Positions 1-10,495 of a stretch of DNA of 64,000 nt are shown here, piece by piece (position 1 is the stretch's first letter; each line of letters begins with the position of its first letter). The stretch is taken from positions 14,654,720 to 14,718,719 of the forward strand of contig NC_048537.1 in the NCBI RefSeq assembly GCF_902806685.2, written 5' to 3'. The stretch comes from Maniola hyperantus. Lineage: Eukaryota > Arthropoda > Insecta > Lepidoptera > Nymphalidae. The notes under the pieces were generated by a model that searched no databases, had not been told where the DNA came from, and was given only the letters and a program-made list of their open reading frames with translations. A program made the translations under genes and the position numbers.

Positions 1-259
1 CGAAAGTCACGGAGGCCAACTGGCCGAACTGTTGGTTTTGGTAACAGTTAAAAATAATCGCAACAATAATAATATGTGAATATAAAAAATCAGCTGCGAA
101 AGGAAAAATCCTTTCTAACATGACGCAATATTGTCAAAGTATTACATAACATAGAGAACTAAAATCCTGTTCAGTTAAAAAGGATTGCTGCCACATGCGT
201 GTGTTAGGTACCTATTATGTTGTAGGTATAGAGTATTTGCAATTGTGTATTGTAAGGTT

Positions 260-480
260 TACATCTCCTGAGGATGCTCCGGTGTCGGGGCGAAACGTGC
301 GTCGAGTGTGTTTTGGGATTTGTGTGGTGCTGCGTGGTGGTGGTGCGTATTGCTTGCCGAGTGGCTGATTTTCCTGCATGGTTAGCAGTGGGAGGGCGGG
401 TGGTGCATTTCGCATGCTGCATGTTGCATCATACAGAATCGACCTATTTCAGCGGATTACAGCAATTTTTTTTGCACGCT
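260..480 (+). other. GC-richer segment, possible retroelement remnant
   Basis: This stretch is clearly richer in G and C than its surroundings and starts with GAGGATGCTCCGGTGTCGGG, a phrase I associate with lepidopteran non-LTR element tails. Short frames cross it on both strands but none has a recognisable domain. I infer repeat origin and cannot name the family. Confidence 0.3.
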
Positions 481-483
481 TGA

Positions 484-560
484 CCACGATCACACCTGAT
501 GGAAAGTGATGATGTGGCCTAAGATGGGACGCGTTTGCCTAGAAGGTGCCTATTCACTCT
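484..560 (+). repeat. Fragment of retroelement 3' region (H fragment)
   Basis: It carries ACACCTGATGGAAAGTGATG followed by GCCTAAGATGG and TTGCCTAGAAGGTGCCTATTC. Related copies lie near 22665, 25788 and 55951. This looks like the end of a lepidopteran LINE or SINE. No coding capacity. Confidence 0.5.
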
Positions 561-983
561 TGTTTAATTAAGCTTTTGGTCCATTGTTTACCTACCTATT
601 ATGTTTCATAATATAACAAATATTATAATAAATTAAAGTTAGATATTTGCTGACATTTCGTCGCCTAAAATACTTAAGTATAGTAAACGTGGGATAAAAC
701 TATCAGAAACATGCATTGAAGATTTAAGTTTATTTGCTTCTGTGGTGCCTATCTATATTTTAATGAAGTATATTTAGAAAATCAGTCGTAATCGTAAATT
801 ACCTATGGATTATGGAATCAAAATTCTTGTAAAAGTCAAAAAATCTGTGACGATTTTTATGACACGAATCTTATATGTACCTATAACAGAAAAGAATAAA
901 ATTACGTATGGAAAATCCAAAACTATACTCTATCTACCAAAAGAAGTCAGTACCTGTCACTACGTAGGTAATAGCTCTAATAA
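561..983. other. AT-rich stretch, nothing recognised
   Basis: Low-complexity AT-rich DNA. A 60-codon frame at 805-987 has no recognisable features and biased AT composition, so I do not call it a gene. Confidence 0.6.
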
Positions 984-1133
984 GTAATCCCATACAAATG
1001 AATTTCGAATGATTTTTGAAAGCATTTTCGAATTGAATACGAATGTTTTTTGAAAACATGTTTGTGATTGATTGGTGTCTCAAAATGGTTAACGCCCCCT
1101 GAGATTTTTGAATCTGTTATTGTATGGGATTAC
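984..1133. mobile_element. Short TIR element M9
   Basis: GTAATCCCATACA at the left and its exact reverse complement TGTATGGGATTAC at the right bound 150 bp without coding capacity. Perfect 13-bp terminal inverted repeats suggest a MITE. No convincing target-site duplication is seen, so the superfamily is open. Confidence 0.5.
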
Positions 1134-1195
1134 GATTACGAGAAGTACAGTAAAATTAGTTTCTCAGTAGTTTTGACTAAGTAATAAGACTTGTA

Positions 1196-1480
1196 CAGAA
1201 AGAAAGAAAGAAAAGATGTTTATTTTACTAACTGTGCCACTCTTGTGTGCTCTTATAACTAAGAGCTGGTATCAAGTTTCCACGAAAAACTTGGGAAGTA
1301 AATGAGGTGACGCAATATGAGAGGTGACATTTGAAAAGTGCCTCACAACGATGTGCAGGAAATGAGTCAGTTTTGGTCTTGTTAAACATAGACTGAGAAG
1401 AAACGAGCACACGCAATTATTTTTACTGTTTACACCTTCGCGATTGAGTCGTTGCATTAAGGATTCTTAGGTAGGCATAT
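1196..1480 (-). mobile_element. Possible retroelement 3' end
   Basis: On the minus strand this region ends in AATAAACATC and then a TTTC-rich tract, as a reverse-transcribed tail would. Two short overlapping minus-strand frames are present, neither recognisable. A retropseudogene or a LINE 3' end are both possible. Confidence 0.3.
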
Positions 1481-1996
1481 ACGTCTTTCTCAAATAAATA
1501 TTTTCATTTATAATGCAGGGAAAAAGCTTAGGTCTATGTATCAACTTTCCAATCTGTTTTCGTAGTAGGTAATTACGGTTAAAGAACTTTATTCTCACTA
1601 AGAATTAAATTCACTTACATGAGAAATTTAACAAATAAACAGTAGGTATGTATCTTATCCACACATCAACTGCGACTTTATACAAAACAAAGTGGGTAGA
1701 AATAAAATTATCGCAAAGTAAGGTAATTTGTTGGTTATACATATAATAAATAGTACGTGTTATTATATTATATTTTAATTATTGCGTGTTATCTAAATGT
1801 ATAAAAGGAAAAGGTGACTGACTGTATACTTCAATTATTAATTATCATTGAAATATGATCCGAAAGTCTGTGAAATAAATGAAGTGTACCTACAGTATAA
1901 GTAGGTACATTATAATATTATACAGTCGTTAGTTTATTTTACTTTAAATAAAATGCTAAACGTTATAAGAATGAAAAACTATGTCGATTTAATTTT
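1481..1996. other. AT-rich stretch with one HLE-1 5' fragment
   Basis: Mostly featureless AT-rich DNA. At 1792-1823 there is the first part of a Helitron-like HLE-1 element (TCTAAATGTATAAAAGGAAA then GTGACTGACTG); the rest of that copy is missing. Confidence 0.6.
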
Positions 1997-2050
1997 TAAC
2001 CGACTTCAAAAAAAGGAGGAGGTTCTCAATTCGTCGGAATCTTTTTTTTT
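1997..2050 (+). repeat. Short dispersed repeat (AACCGACTTC motif)
   Basis: AACCGACTTCAAAAAAAGGA followed by GGAGGTTCTCAATTCG is a short motif found in many lepidopteran transposons; it recurs in reverse at 42430-42470. The following poly-T suggests the end of an inserted copy. Confidence 0.5.
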
Positions 2051-2117
2051 TTACATAATGTGAATATCTACCGACTCAAATTACAAATTGCAAAACATTT
2101 TGAATACTTTTCCTTTT

Positions 2118-2500
2118 TTAACTTTCAATTAATTTGTTTGCCTTTCTCATTTTCCTCATGCATGAGAAAAAATCGTCTAGTTCAGCGACAATTTTAACGG
2201 CTTCATAAAAAAAGTGAATGTGATTAAAACGCAATCTAGCCACTTTTCTCAAGTGCGTCTTGTGGAAATAGCAGAAATGCCAGCACCCATTCACTGCCGT
2301 AAAGTATTTATCCTTAACAAACTTGTGGACCTTAGCTCCAAAATATTCAATGCATTTCGTAAAGTTGTTCATGCCAAAGGCAACACGGTTCCCCCTTTCG
2401 AGTGGGGAGAAGCTAGACGTAGCGTCCCCCTCCAGCAAAGTACTGGACCACTAGGCCCAAGAAATAAAATGGTGACATATTGTCGTGACTGCTGAAAGAG
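2118..2500. other. Unassigned region with open frames on both strands
   Basis: A minus-strand frame of 106 codons (2118-2438) and a plus-strand frame of 93 codons (2214-2495) overlap. The segment is less AT-rich than its flanks. Neither frame shows a motif I know, and no splice or promoter context favours one. It may be a remnant of an exon, a retrocopy or a repeat. Confidence 0.3.
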
Positions 2501-2955
2501 TCAAAGCTATAGCACAGAGTAAGGCTAGTGTCCTGTCTCACTCACCCATATAGGCAATATAATTTGCGCCTCTTATAACGGGTGCGTTTTCAAAGCCGCG
2601 TTTACTCATTCAGTTTCACTTTTTCTCATCCCAATCATTCATTTACAACCTTCACAGCAGTATTAAGGATCGCGTATGAATTTACTAACAAAAGATAATG
2701 TCGGAGTTCAATTTATTGTATTGCGCCGTACAATACAATTACGTGCAGCGGATGTATTGGATTGCCCATGATATTATGTCAAACTTACTTATGTATTGAA
2801 AAGGAGTTTTATTGCTTAAGCCTTCTCGTAATGGTGTTGCTCGATGCGTTTAAATGAAAATTGATTTCGACTAAGCGGATCGTGAGAAATAAATTCTCGA
2901 TATTAAAGATATTATGGTCAAGTGCAAGTCTGGTGCTGCCAAGTCATCTTACTGA
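2501..2955. other. No gene seen
   Basis: Unique-looking sequence without a supported reading frame, repeat copy or RNA gene. Confidence 0.55.
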
Positions 2956-3176
2956 TTCATACTAAACTTATAAATTCGATATGCGATATACCAAATGTCT
3001 GTCTGCTAGCCTTTCACGGCCCATCCGTTCAACAGATTTTAACCAAATTTGGTACAGATATAGCTTGCATCCCGGGGAAGGACATAAAGCTACTTTTTAT
3101 GCCGGAAAATTAAAGAGTTCTCATGGAATTTTTAAAAACCTAAATCTACGCGGACGAAGTCGCGGCCATTACCTAG
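2956..3176 (+). mobile_element. Helitron-like element HLE-2
   Basis: HLE-2 copies start A|TCCATACTAATATTATAAAT, contain CTGTCTGCTAGC, CACGGCCCATCCGTTC, CATCCCGGGGAAGGACATA and a CCGGGATAAAAAGT-like block, and end in the hairpin ACGCGGACGAAGTCGCG followed by CTAG|T. A 5' TC, a 3' hairpin then CTRR, and insertion between A and T are the marks of Helitrons. Similar elements have also been called SINEs (Metulj) in butterflies. This copy starts A|TTCATACTAAAC and ends CCTAG|T. It has no coding capacity and must have been moved in trans. Confidence 0.75.
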
Positions 3177-3245
3177 TACTTCATAGAGGCATAAAGGTGT
3201 TGCCCACTTGTGGACTTTAGCGGTAAATATTCAGTGCACTTTGCA
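3177..3245 (+). repeat. Degenerate fragment of hAT-like MITE M5
   Basis: CTTCATAGAGGCATAAAGGTGTTGCCC resembles the left interior of the M5 elements at 6815 and 21083 but lacks the termini. Confidence 0.35.
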
Positions 3246-3502
3246 ATTGGTTCAATTGTAGAATTTTTCGACTATCTGAACTACCTATTTAAAGACAATT
3301 TCGGTCAAGTGCAATTCCGGAGGCACCGCCGTCCGCGCCGTCTTTAGATAGGTAGGTACTTTACTTTATGATCAGTGACGTCAGATCTGCACTTCATACA
3401 GTCAAAAAGACACTGCCTACCTCACAAATTGTTGTCTGAAAATAGTTTTTAGAACCAGCGTGCAGTCGTTTGAACTCTATATTGAACTACTAGTATCTAG
3501 AA

Positions 3503-3715
3503 TCTTCTATTTATATAAAAGAAAAAGCTGACTCTCTGACTGATCTATCAACGCACAGCTCTAACCACTGGACGGATCGGGCTGAAACTTGGCAGGCAGA
3601 AAGCTATTATGACGTACACGTCCGCTAAAAAAGGACTTTTGAAAATTAAAAGGAGGTAAAATAGGGGTTTGAAATTTGTGTAGTCCACGCGAATGAAATC
3701 GCGGGAATAAGCTAG
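3503..3715 (+). mobile_element. Helitron-like element HLE-1
   Basis: HLE-1 is a uniform family of about 220 bp. It begins A|TCTAAATATATAAAAGGAA, has GTGACTGACTGACTG, a block ATCTATCAACGCACAGCTC, then GGATCGGGCTGAAATTTGGC, CCCCTAAGGGGGTGAAATAGG and GTAGTCCACGCGGACGAAG, and ends in a hairpin and GCTAG|T. The termini match Helitron rules. This copy starts TCTTCTATTTATATAAAAG, has lost parts of the TGAC repeat, and ends AAGCTAG|T. Confidence 0.75.
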
Positions 3716-3722
3716 TTATGTA

Positions 3723-4085
3723 TCTATAAAACGGCAAAAAAATTGTCTGTTGTATGGGAGCCCCCCTTAAATATTTGTTTTATTTTTATTTATGATTTAT
3801 TTTTAAAGTAAATATATAACTAAAATATGTTCTGTGACTATTTCAGGCACCTGTGGGCGTTATCGATATCGAGCAAAAACGAGCAAAAAAAATCACGTTT
3901 GTTGTAGCGGAGCCCAACTTAAATATTTATTTTATTCTTTTTTTAGTATTTGTTGTTATAGCGGCAACAGAAATACATCATCTGTGAAAATTTCAACTGT
4001 CTGACTATCACGTTTCATGAGATACGGCCGGTGACATACGGACAGATAGACAATAGGGTCCCGTTTTACCCTTCGGGTACGATGC
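3723..4085 (-). mobile_element. GTTCC-2 element, degenerate
   Basis: GTTCC-2 elements run, in the forward sense, from GGGTTCCGAACCCGAAGGGT through GGACAGTATTACTAAG, a CTGTCCGTC block and GCCGCCAT to CGACTCGCA and CCGGTTTT. Here the reverse form is seen, ending in ATAGGGTCCCGTTTTACCC and TTCGGGTACG at the right. The left boundary is approximate. Confidence 0.55.
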
Positions 4086-4116
4086 ATTTGCATACATAGA
4101 TGATCAGGCTTCAGTC

Positions 4117-4327
4117 GTAGTAGTTACCACCCTACCGGCAAAGCCGTGCCGTCAAGCGATTTAGCGTTCCGGTACGATGCCGTGTAGAAACCAAAGGGGT
4201 ATGGGTATAGTAAAAACTGCCATACCCCTTCCAGGTTAGCCCGCATCCATCTTAGATTGCATCATCACTTATTACCACCAAGTGAGATCTCAGTCAAGGG
4301 CTAACTTGTTTCGAAAAAAAAAGAGTT
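4117..4327 (+). mobile_element. SINE-1, 5'-truncated
   Basis: The 3' two thirds of SINE-1: TAGTTACCACCCTACCGGCA, GATGCCGTGTAGAAACC, TGCCATACCCCTTCCAGGTT, then GCAGTCAAGGGCTAAC-like sequence and an A-rich end. The tRNA-like head is absent, as expected from incomplete reverse transcription. Confidence 0.75.
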
Positions 4328-4470
4328 AAGTATTAGGAACTTACCCTTCGAGCATAGTTTCTTGCACTATTTCAATATCGGTAAAAATTGTACTTATGCG
4401 ATATCTAGACCGTGAAACGAAACAAATTTTCTTCGTTAAGACTGATTCAGCCAATTAGACTACTTGCGCT

Positions 4471-4769
4471 CAGTACCCGTAGTATAAGATTTTACGTCTC
4501 ACCAAACGGTGCTAGAATTCGAGAGTCGAAACACTTCCGCGTTATAGTAAACTGGATCTTAAACGCCTTGTTTCAAAGCTCAAGTTTTGTCTACACATCT
4601 ACAGCCAGCGCACCAAGCGGAAACCTTGCGAAATTAAAATCAGTGGCATTGAATTTTTGATTTCAATTCAAGGCTCTTTAGGTCCATTTTACTTTGATGT
4701 TATTGTGTTTTGATTCACGAATTCTAGCAACGTTTGGTGAGACGTAAAATCTTATACTACGGGCACAGA
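4471..4769. mobile_element. TIR element M3
   Basis: Left CCCGTAGTATAAGATTTTAC plus GTCTCACCAAACG is matched in reverse complement at 4731-4765, giving inverted repeats of about 40 bp around about 300 bp. A related copy lies at 26834-27077 and a half copy at 7770-7834. No transposase is encoded. The 82-codon frame at 4412-4660 crosses its edge and is a chance frame. Confidence 0.65.
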
Positions 4770-4855
4770 CATTCCGCTCCTCTTAGAAAACAATGAAACT
4801 CTCAAGACTTTTTAAAGAGTAGGTATAAACGTCCATTTTATTCAATATGTAAGTA

Positions 4856-5011
4856 TAGTAAGCGACAGGTCGAGATGGCAATCGGGGTATTAGGCGGGAG
4901 GACGCCCCGCACACCCGCATGTCACCCGCGCTAGCCCGCACCGGGACAGCGCGGGGGCTGTGCGGGTGTACGGGGTGTTTGTCGATTGTCATCTTGACCT
5001 GCCGCGTACTA
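4856..5011. mobile_element. TIR element M1
   Basis: M1 copies are 156-159 bp, start TAGTACGCGACAGGTCGAG and end in the reverse complement, with a very GC-rich centre (CCCGCACACCCGC). Three other full copies have TA on both sides, which suggests a Tc1/mariner-type integration. Here the left start is TAGTAAGCGACAGG and the left TA is present, but the right flank reads TT, so one side has mutated. Confidence 0.75.
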
Positions 5012-5161
5012 TTATCCTAACTAAGTAGAAGTTCATATTTTGTCCTAAAATTTTACAAGATTTAACGAGCTGAAAATTGTATTTTGTCGTTAGTTTTGTT
5101 ATCTACTTATTAACAAATTATTAATGGTTACAAAAACGACTTATACCTAACATAGGTACCT

Positions 5162-5532
5162 ATAGTCCGTACAAAATGAGTTCTCACGCGGCATTTTAAC
5201 TATGTGTCAACTGTCATGTCAAAAGTACGGTTCACCTTTAAAATAAGCACTTCGGTTGACTTAAGAAAAAAAAATGTTTGGGATGCTCGTAGCTTTAGTT
5301 ATAAGTAGATACGTATTAATTATCACCACTATATCATATCATCTTACAAATAAAAAAAAATTACAATCAGGAAGCGTAAAATTTTACGAATTTTGAATAA
5401 ATAATTTGAGTTTGAGTTTGATGAGACGTCATAGGATGAATACCGAACAATCCCCTAAAATCGTACTTTGACATGACAGTTTTGATACATAAAGTTAAAA
5501 TAGCGCGTGAAAACTCATTTTGTACGTGTTAT
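5162..5532. mobile_element. Palindromic TIR element M4 with nested insertion
   Basis: Left GTCCGTACAAAATGAGTTCT and right ACTCATTTTGTACGTG are inverted repeats more than 60 bp long that also include the TTGACATGACAGTT-type motif. The middle (about 5275-5445) is unlike the second M4 copy at 51503 and ends in GAATAAATAATTTGAGTTTG repeats, so a retroelement tail probably inserted here. Confidence 0.6.
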
Positions 5533-5943
5533 ACATATTATAGAATCGCTGAAAAAAACTAGCCTGTGTAGAACCGCCCTAACAAGCAATAGAAAATTGA
5601 GATTATAGGCAATTTACCAAATTGCCTTTTTGCATCACTCACGAAATGTGACCTCACCTATATACCATGGTGCATGACTCCGCAGTAAGCGGTTCCCACA
5701 TAGTCTCCAAGGTTACCGAGGACACATGTGGCTACCACACTGCAAGGTTATCTAACTAGTTTCCTGTGTTTTATGTGAGATTTTTTTGCTATAATTTTTG
5801 TCTTGAACGTTATAATCGCTATAACTTATAATGTTGTGAAATAACGTGAGAATAATTGAAAATTAATATATTAATATTTTGTTTTGCTTGCTGTCAGTTT
5901 TGATGATAAATATAAACATATATTTCACACTACGGGATATAAA
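5533..5943. other. No gene seen
   Basis: Unassigned DNA with a moderately GC-rich block near 5640-5760 that has no reading frame and no recognised repeat. Confidence 0.5.
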
Positions 5944-6163
5944 TTTAAATATATAAAAAGAAAAGGTGACTGACTGACTGACTGATCTATCAACGCACAG
6001 CTCAAACTACTGGACGGATCGGGCTGAAATTTGGCACGCAGTTAGCTATTATGACGTAGGCATCTGCTAAGAAAGGATTTTGCAAAATTCAACCCCTAAG
6101 GGGGTGAAATAGGGGTTTGAAATTTGTGTAGTCCACGCGGAAGAAGTCGCGAGCATAAGCTAG
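5944..6163 (+). mobile_element. Helitron-like element HLE-1
   Basis: Full-length copy. The 5' end reads TTTAAATATATAAAAAG, so the terminal TC has mutated to TT. The CCCCTAAGGGGGTGAAATAGG block is intact and the 3' end is AAGCTAG|T. Confidence 0.8.
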
Positions 6164-6465
6164 TCTACCTATACATTTAAAAAAGACGTTCGCTGTTTTT
6201 TTCGTCAACTTCTCACACATTTTCAGATCCCGCGGATTGTTTCGGGAAGCGGAGTTTGGCCGCGGATAATATATTATTGTTATGTTAACAAGCAACATTG
6301 TTTATATCCGAGTCCTACCGTGTTGTTCCCACAGAGGCGTGCGATAAAACTCGACTAACAAAATAAATATTCAACACTACGCAGCTATAAACAATCGCGC
6401 ACTTGTTCTTAAGACGTAGCGACAGAAAAAAAAGATTGTGGATCTCATGGATGGAGTATACAGAA

Positions 6466-6702
6466 ACATCATCATTAACCACAACCGATAGACGTTCACT
6501 GCTGGACATAGGTCTTCGACACGCGGTCTTGCGCTGCCTGAATCCAGCGGCTCCCTGCGACTCGCCTCGACGACATCAGACGAGTCGCAGGGAGTCGCTG
6601 CGATTCAGGTGGCGCAAGACCATGGCGTGTGGAAGTCCCTACAAGTGACCTATGTCCAGTAGTGGACGTCTATCGGTTGAAGATAATAATGATGATGATG
6701 AT
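6466..6702. mobile_element. Foldback made of an RTE-type LINE 3' end
   Basis: The right arm (6581-6702) is a lepidopteran RTE-like 3' end on the plus strand: GAGTCGCAGGGAG, GGCGCAAGACC, GGCGTGTGGAAGTCCCTAC, CTATGTCCAGTAGTGGACG and a GATGATGATG tail. The left arm (about 6466-6564) is the same sequence in reverse orientation. CTCCCTGCGACTCG at 6551-6564 pairs exactly with 6581-6594 across a 16-base loop. The transcript could form a hairpin with arms of about 100 bases. It codes for nothing intact. Confidence 0.7.
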
Positions 6703-6814
6703 GTGATACGCAGACACACTTTCGCATTTATAATATTATTTAGTATTGATTTATATGTTAAGTAGGTATAGGCATAGCAGTTGTGGTTGTGCTTACTGGA
6801 GACTGGACTGCTAC

Positions 6815-6959
6815 CAGTGGCGTGCAACTTATAGAGGCATAAAAGCGCTGCTTACCCAAGAAATAGTTAACTCAGTTGAAATTGCTCAATGGTCATTATC
6901 CTTTGGCTTGCTTACCTAACTAATGCTTAACCTGGCTTTTAACCCTATGCACGCCACTG
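6815..6959. mobile_element. hAT-like MITE M5 with perfect TSD
   Basis: It begins CAGTGGCGTGCA and ends TGCACGCCACTG. The 8 bases before it (6807-6814) and after it (6960-6967) are both ACTGCTAC. Short CAGTG-type inverted repeats and an exact 8-bp duplication fit the hAT superfamily. No coding capacity. Confidence 0.85.
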
Positions 6960-6967
6960 ACTGCTAC

Positions 6968-7371
6968 TTAAATATACATTTTATAATATTACAGAAGTTA
7001 AATTGTTTGACAAAACCACATAAATTTCGTAGGTACGTAGGAACATTTAATATGAGATATACCTAGCTATTATTACTTTTCAAAAATTGGTAATGCGTAA
7101 ATAAAATTTAATTTTCCTGTAAATAAAGACGCATAATAATTTTAATTAGTCTTACATCCAATTAAGACTTGGAAAACAAGGATGGAACGAATATTTTCGA
7201 CCACGAAGGTATGATAAGACATTGTACTCACCAATGAAAATAATGGTAGAAACACATTTATACACGTCACCGCCACGTCATATTATTGTGTGCTGAAACG
7301 TTGCCCATTCCATATTATTCTGCAGTAGAATAGAATAGAATAGAAATATTTTTATTGAAATAATCTTTTTG
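6968..7371. other. AT-rich stretch with TAGAA microsatellite
   Basis: No gene is seen. A short (TAGAA)n run occurs at about 7325-7345, next to ATATTTTTATTGAAATAA, which could be the reversed tail of a retroelement. Confidence 0.5.
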
Positions 7372-7490
7372 TCTGCCAATCCGCACTTGGCCAGCGTGGT
7401 AGACTATGGCCAAAAACCCTTCTCACTCTGAGAGGAGTCCTGTGCTCTGTAGTGAGCCGGTGATGGGTTGATCATGATGATGATGAATCT
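7372..7490 (+). mobile_element. SINE-2, 3' fragment
   Basis: It holds GTCTGCCAATCCGCACTTGG, CTCACTCTGAGAGGAG and GAGCCGGTGATGGGTTGATC, then the ATGATGATG tail. The tRNA-like head is missing. Confidence 0.8.
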
Positions 7491-8369
7491 TTTACAAGTA
7501 GGTACTTGTGAATCGTCAAATGCATTTACCACTAATTGTAATTGACAATTTTATTTGAATTTATTTCAATTTTATTTAATTTGAAATTTTACACCAAGCG
7601 AGAAAAAATCTAAAGATGTGTAAACAAGATAGTATTAGCAACAAGTAATCGAAAAATTATAATTTCAGTTTATAAAATTATATAATGAATTTTATATGTA
7701 ATTCATTTTAAATATTTCACTTTTTTGTCTGTTGTATTATTTTGTAATATCCAAAACGTCGCCATGTTGAGTGTTCGACACTCGAATACTATCAACGTTG
7801 GTGAGACATAAAATCTCGTACTAAGCGTAGACACATAGCGTCACATACGAGTGGTAAGTGTGTTCTCACCCTAACTTTTAACTTCTCGGAGTAACCCAAT
7901 GATAGGAGGAGCTTATAGTAACCACTATATTTGGTCAGAAATTTCCGAGTTACTAAAATGTGACAAATACAATAATATCCTACTAACAACCTACAATAAC
8001 ATTAACAGATTAAAGGTTCCTAATTAAAACAGAAATACCGTGAATTATTACGTATTTTTGGATTTATTCTAATAACTAAACAACAATGGTAGGATAATCC
8101 ATGTAAATCCCAAAATTAATTAATAATCACTCATTTTAAACCAAACACAATAATAATTATTATTGTATCAAATTTCGTCAAAATCGGTACAAGGTATGAA
8201 TCTAGCTAGCAAACAGATAGACAGACAGACAGGTTATTAATACCTACTTATTTCGATAAACCTTCCTCATAAAATGTTGAAAGAGTTGATGAAAATTGCA
8301 TTGAAATCCACTACAAGTTAAGATAAGCAAATACACCTACTTACAAAATATGTAAGTAGACTCTCTAAG
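7491..8369. other. AT-rich stretch with repeat scraps
   Basis: No gene is seen. 7770-7834 is one half of element M3 (TCAACGTTGGTGAGACATAA). 8180-8235 contains CAAAATCGGT and GCTAGCAAACAGATAGACAG, a scrap of a Helitron-like element in reverse. Confidence 0.5.
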
Positions 8370-8584
8370 TCTAAATATATAAAAGGAAAAAGTGACTGAC
8401 TGACTGACTGATCTATCAACGCACAGCTCGAACTACTGGACAGATCAGGCTGTGAGATGCAGACATCTATTATGATGTAGACATCCGATAAGAAGGGATT
8501 TTTGAAAACACAATCCCTAAGGGGGTAAAACAGGGGTTCGAAATTTGTGTAGTTCACGCGGACGAAGTCGCTAGCATAAGCTAG
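8370..8584 (+). mobile_element. Helitron-like element HLE-1
   Basis: 5' end TCTAAATATATAAAAGGAA (preceded by G, not the usual A); 3' end AAGCTAG|T. A few bases are lost after ATCAGGCTG compared with other copies. Confidence 0.8.
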
Positions 8585-8915
8585 TTAAAGATAAGAGAAG
8601 TAGGTACTCGTATATATAAGAAATAAATATTATAGTGTCAATGCGACATCAAGTCAAGGTAAGCAATCATTTTAGAAGAAAACTCGTAATCTAAATTAAC
8701 ATTCAATACTTTGTAGAGAACGAAATACGAGTATTATAGTACAGGAAACATATAATTTGTCATTAGAAATATCGTAACAAGGCTAAGCAACTTTCAGCAC
8801 ATTCTCTCATTCCACCATGACATTGAAAAAATTCCATTTATTTGTACATATAAAATTCATTGCAAACACATTATTAGTAGGTACGTACAAATATACAATA
8901 CATATTATTATAGTT
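8585..8915. other. No gene seen
   Basis: AT-rich sequence without supported features. Confidence 0.5.
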
Positions 8916-9178
8916 TTTAGGGTTCCGAACCCGAAGGGTGCCAACGGGACAGTATTACTAAGCCTCCGCTGTCCGTCGTGTCCAACCGTCTGTCAGTCCG
9001 TCTGGCTGTCAGCGGGCTGTACTTATCTCATGAACCGTAATAGGTAGAGAGTTAAAATTTTCACAGAATGAGAAAAAATTCAAAATGGCCGCCATGAAAA
9101 TTTAAAAAAGGATAGTAAGTTATTGTACGATGGTACGAAACCCTTCTTGTACAAATCCGACTCGCATATAACCGGTTT
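8916..9178 (+). mobile_element. GTTCC-2 element
   Basis: Full-looking forward copy from TTTTAGGGTTCCGAACCCG to AATCCGACTCGCATATAACCGG. It contains GGTGCCAACGGGACAGTATT and a CCGTCTGTCAGTCCGTCTGG run. The 76-codon frame at 8817-9047 crosses its edge and is not a gene. Confidence 0.7.
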
Positions 9179-10260
9179 TAATACCTTAATATACATGTGT
9201 TTATATAATTGGGTACATATAAGATATAAATTATTGGTCATCATAAAATGTAGTTTGATTAGGTGTATAATAACAACAACATTTTAAACTTAGCTTACCC
9301 TGTTTACGACTAATGTTTGTTTTCGGTTTTATTTTTTACTAAGTTATCTTAAGGCCAAAACAATTTTATATTTTTCATTGTGTAGCCAACCTTTGATATT
9401 ACTTTTTTATTTTAATTAAACTCAAGGTGTATATTTAGCAGGTTTTTCATTGATAACTTTGTTTTGAAGCGAAGCTTCGTACTGGCGTGGGAAAAGTGAG
9501 ACGCGATGAAAAGCATATTACGTGACAGAGTACAGCCACTTCACACTTCTTTTACTCATCATATACGCGAACTAACTTAACCTATTACTACTACCGGAGC
9601 ACCAGCCTGTCCGCACAAAATTTATGTTTAAGGGTGGCGAAGCTAATCGAGCGGGACAAGGACAACACTATACGTAAGTAAAATCAGTGCTACTCCATTC
9701 TTAACAAAGTGGAAACCGAATGACGCTAGTGGCAGTGTGGCAGTGTGGCAGTGTCAGTATCCGTGCCATTACGTTGCGGGTGACGAATGACGATAGATTG
9801 GCGGTGGAGAGTTAGTTTCACTTCTTCACATAGTAATAGATAGCATTCTATGATACAGCTTCGCATCTGTAGGATATCACGCGTTTCTTTACAACTTCCA
9901 AAAAGGTCAATTGAGTGCGTATTTTGTTTTATTTAATTACTTTAACTTCGTATAGATAGTAGGTAACATGTTCTAACTTATAATAAAATATTCAAACTTA
10001 ATAATATTAAGGACGCCCACCTAAAACCTGAAAAAAATAAGTGACGACTTTTTTTGTCATCGGTACAATAGCTATCCGTGTGCAAGGGACATGCACAGCT
10101 ATAGTCCATTAATTAATTTTTCCACGACTACCGTGACGTCATCAACTAATAGGGATAGACATCAGAGGAGGCGCGCTTTCTCAATCTTCGCAAAGTAGGT
10201 CGCGAAATAACATGTGGCGGGAACTTGAGTTAGAACCAACTGACCAGATTTATCATTAAA
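9179..10260. other. About 1.1 kb without recognised features
   Basis: No frame worth calling. GGCAGTGT is repeated in tandem near 9731-9755. A less AT-rich stretch at about 10080-10240 has no frame or repeat I recognise and could be unique intergenic or intronic sequence. Confidence 0.5.
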
Positions 10261-10482
10261 CAAGCTGACGCCCGCGACATCGTCCGCGTGGATTTAGGTT
10301 TTTAACAACCCCGTGGGAACTCTATGGTTTTCTGGGATAAAAAGTAGCTTTTGTCACTCTCTAGGTCTTTGGATATACCCATGCAAAATATCATGTCAAT
10401 CCGTTGCTCCGTTGTGACGTGATTGAAGGACAAACCAACAAAGAAACACGCTTTCGCATTTATAATCAGGACCCTTATACTC
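10261..10482 (-). mobile_element. Helitron-like element HLE-3
   Basis: HLE-3 copies begin TCAGTACCC...TTATTATAAATGCG, carry GGTTTGTCCTTCAATCACGT and GAGTGACATAGGCTAC, and share the hairpin and CTAG end of HLE-2. This reversed copy has the end mutated to CAAG. The other end near 10482 is approximate. Confidence 0.7.
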
Positions 10483-10495
10483 TTACTAGCTTATG

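Noticed and set aside
204..483. Overlapping 66-72 codon frames on both strands
   Set aside because: Composition-driven frames in a GC-richer repeat remnant; no recognisable protein.
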